This document shows positions 24,442 through 31,560 of a stretch of 43,255 nt of DNA, piece after piece. The translations under genes were made by a program, and so were the position numbers. Positions within the stretch are counted from its first letter, which is position 1. Every line of letters starts with the position of its first letter. The notes under the pieces were generated by a model. That model saw only the letters and a list, made by a program, of their open reading frames with translations, made no database searches and had not been told where the DNA came from. The DNA lies in NCBI GenBank assembly GCA_002450095.1, contig DJYK01000027.1:1-43255 (forward strand). The letters run 5' to 3'. The stretch is from Mageeibacillus sp. UBA6980 (lineage in GTDB: Bacteria > Bacillota > Clostridia > Saccharofermentanales > Saccharofermentanaceae).

Positions 24442-25320
24442 ATGAACCGATACGTCTTTTCAGTTCTCGGAGCAGGGATCTGCTGGGGATTCATGGGTTT
24501 CTTTACAAGGAATCTGTATTCATTCGGGATCGGAACGGACGGAGCGATCATAATAAGATGTCTGGGCGCGGCTCTGGCTTTTCTGATCGTGATCCTCATT
24601 AAAGACCGTTCCCTTCTTAAGATCCGAATGAAGGACATTTGGTGTTTTATCGGTTCCGGGCTTCTGAGTCTTCTGTTCTTTACCTTTTGTTACTTCAATG
24701 CGATATCGATGATGAGCCTGTCCGCGGCGGCCATACTCCTCTATATCGCTCCTTCGGTCGTGACGCTCCTGTCGGTCATCCTTTTTAAAGAGAGACTGAC
24801 CCCGATCAAGATATTCTCTGTCTTACTGGCTTTCGCGGGGTGTTGTCTCGTGTCGGGGATAACGGGGGGACTTACGATCACGGCGCAGGGGATACTCTTC
24901 GGTATAGGCTCCGGTGTGGGTTATGCGCTCTATACCATCTTCTCCCGCTATTCTCTCGAGCGCGGTTACAGCAGTCTCACGATAAATTTCTATTCCTGTC
25001 TTCTGGCAGGTCTCGGAGCGTTGATCATATGGCATCCCGCGACATTGGTCTCATCCGTGACTTCTTCCGCGGGACACTTTCTGTTCTGCATTGCGGCGGC
25101 GGTGGTCACATGCTTTATACCGTATCTTCTCTATACTTACGGGCTTACGGGACTCGAGAACGGCAAGGCCTCGGTCCTCGCATCGGTCGAGCCGGTGGTC
25201 GCCTCGCTTGTCGGTATCTTCATCTATAAGGAAACTTATACATTTATGTCTGTAACGGGCGTGGTTATGGTGCTCGCGGCCGTTGTTCTTCTTAACATCA
25301 AACCTTCGGTAAAGACATAA
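24442..25320 (+). CDS. EamA/DMT family transporter
   Basis: A 292-residue inner membrane protein with about ten hydrophobic helices in two homologous halves. The halves begin GAGICWGFMGFFTRNLY and GIGSGVGYALYTIFSRY, the characteristic EamA repeats, and the typical ends LLYIAPSVVTLLSVILF and SVEPVVASLVGIFIYKE are present. Such carriers export amino acids or other metabolites; the substrate cannot be read. It is translated from the base after the TetR stop codon, with AAAGGGGAA inside tetR as its ribosome-binding site. Confidence 0.92.
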   Translation: MNRYVFSVLGAGICWGFMGFFTRNLYSFGIGTDGAIIIRCLGAALAFLIVILIKDRSLLKIRMKDIWCFIGSGLLSLLFFTFCYFNAISMMSLSAAAILLYIAPSVVTLLSVILFKERLTPIKIFSVLLAFAGCCLVSGITGGLTITAQGILFGIGSGVGYALYTIFSRYSLERGYSSLTINFYSCLLAGLGALIIWHPATLVSSVTSSAGHFLFCIAAAVVTCFIPYLLYTYGLTGLENGKASVLASVEPVVASLVGIFIYKETYTFMSVTGVVMVLAAVVLLNIKPSVKT

Positions 25321-25335
25321 TATAACGCCGTTATA
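25321..25335. promoter_or_regulatory. 15-base palindrome upstream of the DUF3793-flavodoxin operon
   Basis: TATAACG-C-CGTTATA, perfect 7-1-7, immediately after the EamA stop and six bases before the TTGACA box. The core is shared with 15896-15906. The following TTTTT makes a weak terminator a second possible reading, but the stem could have only about five A-T pairs. Confidence 0.5.
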
Positions 25336-25341
25336 TTTTTC

Positions 25342-25370
25342 TTGACACACACCGGCTTAATTGGTATATT
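25342..25370 (+). promoter_or_regulatory. Promoter of the DUF3793-flavodoxin operon
   Basis: TTGACA (25342-25347) and TATATT (25365-25370) with a 17-base spacer. The iron-box-like repeat starts seven bases after the -10 box, over the expected transcription start, a typical repressor position. Confidence 0.85.
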
Positions 25371-25377
25371 TCTTGTG

Positions 25378-25393
25378 GTTAGTTACAACTAAC
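25378..25393. promoter_or_regulatory. Putative iron-responsive operator of the flavodoxin operon
   Basis: GTTAG-TTACAA-CTAAC; with flanks it forms perfect 8-base arms GGTTAGTT/AACTAACC around AC (25377-25394). It matches the geometry of the sites at 3918 and 16251. Flavodoxin is a classical iron-starvation gene, which supports the assignment. Confidence 0.65.
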
Positions 25394-25418
25394 CTGATGG
25401 AAAGAAGGAAAGCATTGC

Positions 25419-25955
25419 GTGTTTGAAGAGGTTTTTGTCAGGAATTGTGCACCCACGCTCGCAGGTCTTAAGATCGGCAGTCTGTTCAATATAAGATATG
25501 AAGCCTGCGATCTTCTCTCATCTATCCGTTCTCTTAACAGACGACTTGGAAATAAGGGCGTCAGGATAATCCCGATCAATCGTTCTCTGGTCTATGTATA
25601 CCGACCGGAAAAGCTTCGCGAATACTTTCTGGATAATGAGGTCAGGGCCATCCTTCAAAGGTTCGGTTATCCGTTGGAAGATACCGATCTTTGTGTCAGA
25701 GAACTCGCCAGAAGAATCGTCGAAGAGACTTGTTTCCCGCATGAAGTCGGCCTGTTCCTGGGGTACCCTGCAGAAGACGTCCTGGGATTCATTGAACACG
25801 GCGCGAGAGATTCAAAGTGCGTAGGATGCTGGAAGGTTTACGGGGATGAGGATGAAGCAAACAGGAAATTCCTGCTCTACCGCAAGTGCACGGATATATA
25901 TCTGAGGCAGTACGGTGACGGCAGGAGTCTGGAGAAGTTAACAATTACGGCATGA
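25419..25955 (+). CDS. DUF3793 family protein
   Basis: A 178-residue cytosolic protein of the clostridial DUF3793 family, recognised by NCAPTLAGLKIGSLFNI at the N terminus, CFPHEVGLFLGYPAEDVLGF in the middle, and the Cys pair in KCVGCWKVYGDEDEA. The start is GTG with AAGAAGGAA upstream. It is followed 20 bases later by flavodoxin, and this pairing suggests a redox or iron-related role, but no activity is established. The conserved cysteines could bind metal or a cluster (inference). Confidence 0.85.
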   Translation: MFEEVFVRNCAPTLAGLKIGSLFNIRYEACDLLSSIRSLNRRLGNKGVRIIPINRSLVYVYRPEKLREYFLDNEVRAILQRFGYPLEDTDLCVRELARRIVEETCFPHEVGLFLGYPAEDVLGFIEHGARDSKCVGCWKVYGDEDEANRKFLLYRKCTDIYLRQYGDGRSLEKLTITA

Positions 25956-25975
25956 CCGTAAAGAAAGGAGGCTGT

Positions 25976-26398
25976 ATGAAAACAGCAGTAGTTTATTGGA
26001 GCGGTACAGGCAACACGGAGGCAATGGCAAACGCCGTGGCTGACGGTATGAAGGAAAAGGGTGCGGAAGCGGTAATATTCACGGCTTCTGAATTTAATTC
26101 TTCCAAAGTCCCCGAATTTGATGCGATCGCTTTCGGCTGTCCCGCGATGGGCGCAGAGGTCCTCGAAGAGGATGAGTTCGAGCCGATGTTTACGGAGGTT
26201 GAAGGAGCGCTTAAGGATAAGAAAGTCGCTCTGTTCGGCTCTTACGGCTGGGGTGACGGCGAGTGGATGAGATCCTGGGAGGATCGATGCAACAACGCAG
26301 GAATCACGCTCGCGGCAGAGAGCCTCATCATAAACGAGGCGCCGGATGAAGACGGAATTGAAAAGTGCAAGGCATTAGGGCAGACACTTGCTTCCTGA
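25976..26398 (+). CDS. Flavodoxin
   Basis: A 140-residue FMN electron carrier that substitutes for ferredoxin when iron is scarce. The FMN-phosphate loop is WSGTGNTEAMA after the first strand, AFGCPAMGAE forms the 50s/60s FMN loop, and GSYGWGDGEWM the third FMN-contact loop. Length fits short-chain flavodoxins. The ATG at 25976, with AAAGGAGG upstream, is preferred over the in-frame 25952. It is in an operon with DUF3793 under the iron-box-like operator. Confidence 0.95.
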   Translation: MKTAVVYWSGTGNTEAMANAVADGMKEKGAEAVIFTASEFNSSKVPEFDAIAFGCPAMGAEVLEEDEFEPMFTEVEGALKDKKVALFGSYGWGDGEWMRSWEDRCNNAGITLAAESLIINEAPDEDGIEKCKALGQTLAS

Positions 26399-26442
26399 TA
26401 TGAGGTAGAATATATAATCATCGTTACTTTGGAGGATTATGT

Positions 26443-26619
26443 ATGAATTTGCCAAAAGATCCGGTAATGCTTCTGAGTGTTATCAATACCGAACTTCGTG
26501 ATAATTACGATTCGCTGGAATCCCTTGCAGCATCATACGGTATCGAAGCCGGTGATATAGAGCAGAAACTGAATGCGATCAACTGTTTTTACGACAGGGA
26601 TACAAACCGTTTTGCCTGA
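26443..26619 (+). CDS. DUF4250 family small protein
   Basis: A 58-residue protein matching the DUF4250 family (LPKDPVMLLSVINTELRDNY, a middle SLESLAASYGI, and end INCFYDRDTNRF). GGAGG lies upstream of the ATG. Function is unknown. A TATAAT at 26413-26418 with a weak TTGCTT 19 bases upstream may be its promoter, separating it from flavodoxin. Confidence 0.85.
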   Translation: MNLPKDPVMLLSVINTELRDNYDSLESLAASYGIEAGDIEQKLNAINCFYDRDTNRFA

Positions 26620-26648
26620 AATATCAGTTATTTTTGTTGTCTTATTTG

Positions 26649-26677
26649 TTGAACCTTCGGCTTTTATATTCTACAAT
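26649..26677 (+). promoter_or_regulatory. Promoter of gpmI-eno
   Basis: TTGAAC (26649-26654) and TACAAT (26672-26677), 17-base spacer, 51 bases before the gpmI start. Confidence 0.65.
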
Positions 26678-26727
26678 CGATAGATGGTATGAATTAGTGT
26701 TATTTCACTAGGTTAGGAGTAAACAAT

Positions 26728-28320
26728 ATGAGACAGAAACCGGTAGTTTTGATGGTCCTTGACGGTTACGGAATCACGGATCATGAAGAAGGCAACGCGA
26801 TCAAGATGGCAAATACACCTGTTATGGACAAGCTTATGGCAGAATGTCCGTATCAGTTGGGATACGCTTCGGGACTGGCTGTAGGACTTCCCGACGGACA
26901 GATGGGTAATTCCGAAGTCGGTCATATGAATATCGGATCCGGACGTATTATCTATCAGGATCTGACTTTGATCACAAAGTATATCGAGGATGGAGTATTC
27001 TTCGAGAATGAAGAGCTTCTGCGTGCTATCGAGAACTGTAAGAAGAACAATTCCGATCTTCACATCTGGGGACTTCTCTCGGACGGTGGCGTTCACAGTC
27101 ACAACACACATCTTTATGCGATCATCGAGATGTGTAAGAGAAACGGTCTTGAGAATGTATATGTTCATCCTTTCTATGACGGACGTGATACTCCTCCGGC
27201 ATCCGGTAAGGATTATCTCATCGCTCTTATCGATAAGATGAATGAGATCGGCTGCGGTAAGGTTGCTTCAATGTCCGGCCGTTACTATGCGATGGACAGA
27301 GATAACAACTGGGACCGTATCCAGAAGGCATATGATGCACTTGTCTTAGGCGAAGGCGTTATGGCAACAGATCCCGTTGAGGCAATGCAGAAGTCATACG
27401 ATGAAGGAGTAACCGACGAGTTCGTTCTTCCTACGGTAATCACAGATGAAGAAGGCAAGCCTCTCTCGGTCGTTAAGCCTAATGACTCAGTCATATTCTT
27501 CAACTTCCGTCCTGACCGTGCGCGTGAGATCACAAAGGCATTCTGCTTCTCCGATGAGGATATCGAGGCTGCAGGCGGAGATGCCAATGATCCCAAGAGC
27601 ATCAAATTCCTTAAGCGTCACAACGGCTTTATGCCTCTTACCTATGTATGCTTCAAGGATTACGACGAGACGATCCCGAATAAGTTCGTCGCTTTCAAGA
27701 AGGAAGAGATCAAGAATACTTTGGGCGAATATCTCGCGAACAACGGACTGAGGCAGCTTCGTATCGCCGAGACAGAGAAGTATGCTCATGTAACATTCTT
27801 CTTTAACGGCGGTATCGAAGAGCCGAACAAGGGCGAGGACAGAACTCTTGTTAACTCTCCGAAGGTTGCAACGTATGACCTCCAGCCTGAGATGAGTGCT
27901 CCCGAAGTTTCCGAGAAGCTCGACGCCGCCATTACATCTGGCGAATACGATGTGATCATCATCAATTTCGCTAACCCCGATATGGTAGGTCATACCGGCG
28001 TTATCGAGGCCGCAGTCAAGGCAGTCGAGCGTGTCGATCAGTGCGTAGGAGCAGCTGTAGATGCAGTTAAGAAGATGGACGGCGTTCTGTTCATCTGTGC
28101 CGACCACGGTAATGCAGAGCAGATGATCAATTATGAGACAGGTGAACCTCATACGGCTCACACAACTAACCCCGTACCGTTCATTCTCGTGAACTACGAC
28201 CCTTCCTATACACTCCGTGAGGGCGGAAGACTTTGCGATATCGCACCTACGCTTCTCGAGATCATGGGAATGGAGCAGCCTTCCGAGATGACGGGTAAGT
28301 CACTACTTATTAAGAAGTAA
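26728..28320 (+). CDS. gpmI: 2,3-bisphosphoglycerate-independent phosphoglycerate mutase
   Basis: A 530-residue alkaline-phosphatase-superfamily enzyme interconverting 3- and 2-phosphoglycerate. The phosphoserine nucleophile is Ser62 in GQMGNSEVGHMN. Other blocks are MVLDGYGIT (metal Asp12), HPFYDGRDTPP, NFRPDRARE, and the metal-binding DMVGHTG, ADHGNAEQM and HTTNPVPFI. Length is slightly above the usual 510-515. It is 52 bases upstream of eno, forming a lower-glycolysis operon. Confidence 0.97.
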   Translation: MRQKPVVLMVLDGYGITDHEEGNAIKMANTPVMDKLMAECPYQLGYASGLAVGLPDGQMGNSEVGHMNIGSGRIIYQDLTLITKYIEDGVFFENEELLRAIENCKKNNSDLHIWGLLSDGGVHSHNTHLYAIIEMCKRNGLENVYVHPFYDGRDTPPASGKDYLIALIDKMNEIGCGKVASMSGRYYAMDRDNNWDRIQKAYDALVLGEGVMATDPVEAMQKSYDEGVTDEFVLPTVITDEEGKPLSVVKPNDSVIFFNFRPDRAREITKAFCFSDEDIEAAGGDANDPKSIKFLKRHNGFMPLTYVCFKDYDETIPNKFVAFKKEEIKNTLGEYLANNGLRQLRIAETEKYAHVTFFFNGGIEEPNKGEDRTLVNSPKVATYDLQPEMSAPEVSEKLDAAITSGEYDVIIINFANPDMVGHTGVIEAAVKAVERVDQCVGAAVDAVKKMDGVLFICADHGNAEQMINYETGEPHTAHTTNPVPFILVNYDPSYTLREGGRLCDIAPTLLEIMGMEQPSEMTGKSLLIKK

Positions 28321-28372
28321 TAAAACCACAAAAGACCATGAGTTAATAATAAGTGGCAGAAGGAGATACAAA

Positions 28373-29674
28373 ATGAGCTATTTAGAAATCGTAAACGTTT
28401 ACGGAAGAGAAATCCTCGATTCAAGAGGAAATCCTACAGTTGAGGCAGAGGTTACTCTCATCGACGGTACAATCGGCAGAGGTACAGCTCCTTCCGGTGC
28501 ATCCACAGGTGAGTTCGAGGCTCTCGAGCTTCGTGACGGCGACAAGTCCAGATACCTCGGTAAGGGTGTATCCAAGGCAGTTGAGAACATCAATACCATC
28601 ATCAATGATGCCATTACGGGCCTCGATGCTTCCGACATCTACGCTGTTGATAAGGCGATGATCGATGCAGACGGAACAAAGGATAAGTCAAACCTCGGTG
28701 CTAACGCTATCCTCGCTGTTTCCATCGCTACCGCAAGAGCAGCGGCTACCGCTCTCGATATCCCTCTTTACAGATTCTTGGGCGGCGTTCAGGGAACAAA
28801 GCTTCCCGTTCCTATGATGAACATCTTAAACGGCGGTGCTCACGCAGATTCCGCTGTTGATACACAGGAGTTCATGATCATGCCTGTAGGTGCTCCTTCT
28901 TTCAAGGAAGGCTTAAGATGGTGTGCAGAAGTATTCCATACATTGAAGAAGCTCATCAAGGATATGGGTGACGTTACGGCAGTCGGTGACGAGGGCGGAT
29001 TTGCTCCCAATAAGCTTGATTCCGATGAAGCAGCCATCGAGAAGATCCTCGAGGCTATCAAGGTTGCAGGCTTCGAGCCCGGCAAGGACTTCATGATCGC
29101 TATGGACGCTGCTTCTTCCGAGTGGAAGAGCGAGAAGGGCAAGGGCTTCTATCATCAGCCTAAGTCCGGTAAGGACTTCACATCCGATGAGCTCATCGCT
29201 CACTGGGAGTCTCTCGTAGATAAGTATCCTATCATCTCGATCGAGGACGGTCTCGATGAGGAAGACTGGGAAGGCTGGCAGAGAATGACCGCTAAGATCG
29301 GCCACAAGGTTCAGCTCGTAGGTGACGATCTCTTCGTTACAAACACAGAGAGACTTGCCAAGGGTATCGCACTCGGTGCAGGTAACTCCATCCTCATCAA
29401 GCTCAACCAGATCGGTTCTGTTTCCGAGACTCTCGAGGCTATCAAGATGGCTCATAAGGCCGGCTACACAGCTATCTCTTCTCACAGATCGGGTGAGACA
29501 GCCGATACAACGATCGCTGACCTCGCCGTCGCTCTTAACACTTGCCAGATCAAGACAGGTGCTCCGAGCCGTTCAGAGAGAGTTGCAAAGTACAACCAGC
29601 TCCTCAGGATCGAAGAGGAATTGGGCGATGCAGCATGCTATCCTCAGATGGGTGCTTTCAACGTAAAGCGCTGA
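28373..29674 (+). CDS. eno: Enolase
   Basis: A 433-residue enolase converting 2-phosphoglycerate to phosphoenolpyruvate. It opens with GREILDSRGNPTVE, has GAPSFKEGLRW, GDEGGFAPN, the metal-binding SIEDGLDEEDW, and the C-terminal signature LIKLNQIGSVSET followed by SHRSGETADT. AAGGAGA lies upstream of the ATG. It has codon usage rich in well-translated codons, as expected for a highly expressed gene, and ends in a terminator. Confidence 0.98.
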   Translation: MSYLEIVNVYGREILDSRGNPTVEAEVTLIDGTIGRGTAPSGASTGEFEALELRDGDKSRYLGKGVSKAVENINTIINDAITGLDASDIYAVDKAMIDADGTKDKSNLGANAILAVSIATARAAATALDIPLYRFLGGVQGTKLPVPMMNILNGGAHADSAVDTQEFMIMPVGAPSFKEGLRWCAEVFHTLKKLIKDMGDVTAVGDEGGFAPNKLDSDEAAIEKILEAIKVAGFEPGKDFMIAMDAASSEWKSEKGKGFYHQPKSGKDFTSDELIAHWESLVDKYPIISIEDGLDEEDWEGWQRMTAKIGHKVQLVGDDLFVTNTERLAKGIALGAGNSILIKLNQIGSVSETLEAIKMAHKAGYTAISSHRSGETADTTIADLAVALNTCQIKTGAPSRSERVAKYNQLLRIEEELGDAACYPQMGAFNVKR

Positions 29675-29699
29675 TCTCACAGACTTATGTGATTTGAAT

Positions 29700-29730
29700 A
29701 AGGCCGTGTCCGTAAGGATGCGGCCTTTTA
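29700..29730 (+). terminator. Rho-independent terminator after eno
   Basis: AAGGCCGTGTCC (29700-29711) pairs with GGATGCGGCCTT (29716-29727), including two G-U pairs, around a GTAA tetraloop, followed by a U-rich tail. Confidence 0.9.
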
Positions 29731-29799
29731 TATATTCTTTTGTACCTGTGATAGAATTGGGGCACCGGCACTTCTTATGAATTCCAAAGGAGACACCTT

Positions 29800-30975
29800 A
29801 TGAAATACAGAAATGATAAAAACGGTGATCCTGTTTCAATCCTCGGATACGGCTGTATGCGTTTTACGACCAAGGGGGGCAAGATAGATATCCCAAAGGC
29901 CTCACGGGAGATAATGCTCGCCATCGAGAACGGAGTCAATTATTTCGACACCGCCTATATCTATCCGGGAAGCGAAGCCGCATTGGGTGAGATCCTCGAG
30001 ACGAACGGTGTCCGCGATAAGATCAAGATCGCAACGAAGCTTCCCCAGTACCTTGTCGGCAATAATCCGAAGGCTTTGGATAAGTTCTTTGATGAGGAGA
30101 AGAAGAGGCTTCGTACGGATTATGTAGATTACTACCTCATGCACCATCTGACCGATATATCGGCATGGAACAAGCTTAAGGCGGTAGGTGCGCGTGAGTG
30201 GCTTGCCGCGAAAAAGGAAAGCGGAGAGATAAGAAACGTCGGCTTCTCGTATCACGGTGACAGCGACGGATTTATCGAGATATTAAACGATTACGACTGG
30301 GATTTCTGTCAGATCCAGTATAACTATCTCGATGAGAATACACAGGCCGGTGTCGCCGGACTTAAAGCGGCAGGGAAGAAGGGCGTTCCCGTCGTTATAA
30401 TGGAGCCTTTAAGAGGAGGAAAGCTCGTTGAACTTCCTGAGAATGCGCGTAAGCTTTTGGATAAAGATCCGAAGGGAAGGACGGCGGCGAGACTTGCTTT
30501 CGAGTGGCTCTGGAATCAGCCGGAGGTCACATGCGTTCTGTCCGGCATGAACTCGGAGCAGATGGTAACGGAGAATTGTGAATCGGCCTCGAACATCAAC
30601 CCCGGAGACTTTACTGACGAAGATTTCAGGCTTATCGAGGGTATCAAGGAAGAGATAATGAAGATCACCAAGGTCAACTGCACCGGATGCAGGTATTGCA
30701 TGCCGTGTCCGAGAGGCGTTGATATCCCGGGTGTCTTCAGATGCTACAACCATATGTACACGGAAGGCAAAGGCACGGGCAGGACCGAATTCATTCAGTC
30801 CATAGCACTGCAGGACAAGCCCGGTCTGCCGTCTTTGTGTGTCGCCTGCGGCAAGTGTGAGAAGCATTGTCCCCAGAGCATATCGATCATAGAGACATTA
30901 AAGGAAGCGGATAAAGCGCTCGAGCCGTGGTACTATAAGGCCGCCATCAAAGTTGCCCGTAAACTCATTCTTTAA
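29800..30975 (+). CDS. Aldo/keto reductase with C-terminal ferredoxin-like Fe-S domain
   Basis: A 391-residue cytosolic oxidoreductase. The AKR barrel (about residues 1-285) shows the tetrad: Asp and Tyr in FDTAYIYPGSE, Lys in KIATKLP and His in YYLMHHL. The C-terminal part (about 290-375) has two cysteine groups, CTGCRYCMPCP and CVACGKCEKHCP, predicting two [4Fe-4S] clusters. This fusion is common in clostridia and suggests electrons come from or go to ferredoxin rather than only NAD(P)H. The physiological substrate is unknown. It is monocistronic as far as can be seen, with AAAGGAG upstream. Confidence 0.92.
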   Translation: MKYRNDKNGDPVSILGYGCMRFTTKGGKIDIPKASREIMLAIENGVNYFDTAYIYPGSEAALGEILETNGVRDKIKIATKLPQYLVGNNPKALDKFFDEEKKRLRTDYVDYYLMHHLTDISAWNKLKAVGAREWLAAKKESGEIRNVGFSYHGDSDGFIEILNDYDWDFCQIQYNYLDENTQAGVAGLKAAGKKGVPVVIMEPLRGGKLVELPENARKLLDKDPKGRTAARLAFEWLWNQPEVTCVLSGMNSEQMVTENCESASNINPGDFTDEDFRLIEGIKEEIMKITKVNCTGCRYCMPCPRGVDIPGVFRCYNHMYTEGKGTGRTEFIQSIALQDKPGLPSLCVACGKCEKHCPQSISIIETLKEADKALEPWYYKAAIKVARKLIL

Positions 30976-31065
30976 TAATTAGACTGTGTTTACGCCATAA
31001 GAGCCGAATAATGTGGTATTATTATAGAGTGTTCTTTTTAATAATGAGATCTCGGAGGACTATGT

Positions 31066-31560
31066 ATGATTGGAAAAGGTAGAGAGGTACTCAATTACTT
31101 CGCCGAACGCGCAAAGGAGCATTGGGATCCTTCCAATGCCGCGAAGCTTCAGACTTTTATCGATGACCCCGAGAATACTCTGCCGTCAACGACAAAACTC
31201 GTTGTAGTAGAAGGCGGAAGTCCCGATGACAGGAAGGAGCTTTGTTATTCATTGAGGAATAAGCTCGACGGCCTTCATACCGTCATCCTGATCGTAAGCG
31301 GCGAGCCTACGCTGTTCGATACCAACGGTCTTGTAGGTATCGAGAAGAACATAGTAGAGACAGCAGAGACTTTGGTAAGCCTCTCCGGAGATCCTGATTA
31401 TATCCTTCTCCACGGTAATTTTATGGATGTTGAATACACCACGCTTCACGGTCTGATTGACGTAGTCTTCAGAAAACATTTCTATTGTAAGGTAGAGGGC
31501 GATTCAGTCGAGGCTAATGCCAACAATATCTTCAATACCCTGATGGAGAGATTAAGGTGA
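31066..31560 (+). CDS. Hypothetical protein coupled to the amylase gene
   Basis: A 164-residue soluble protein I do not recognise. It has an alternating helix/strand pattern with hydrophobic strands TTKLVVVEGG and HTVILIVSGEP, reminiscent of a nucleotide-binding or Rossmann-like fold, but no Walker motif or catalytic signature is visible. GGAGG lies at a good distance from the ATG at 31066. Its stop overlaps the GTG start of the amylase gene as GTGA, so the two are translationally coupled, although one appears cytosolic and the other exported. Confidence 0.7.
   Translation: MIGKGREVLNYFAERAKEHWDPSNAAKLQTFIDDPENTLPSTTKLVVVEGGSPDDRKELCYSLRNKLDGLHTVILIVSGEPTLFDTNGLVGIEKNIVETAETLVSLSGDPDYILLHGNFMDVEYTTLHGLIDVVFRKHFYCKVEGDSVEANANNIFNTLMERLR

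Noticed and set aside
25321..25340. Intrinsic terminator after the EamA gene
   Set aside because: The palindrome has a one-base centre and nearly all-A/T outer pairs, leaving at best a five-pair stem. A regulator site is more likely, though a weak terminator is not excluded.
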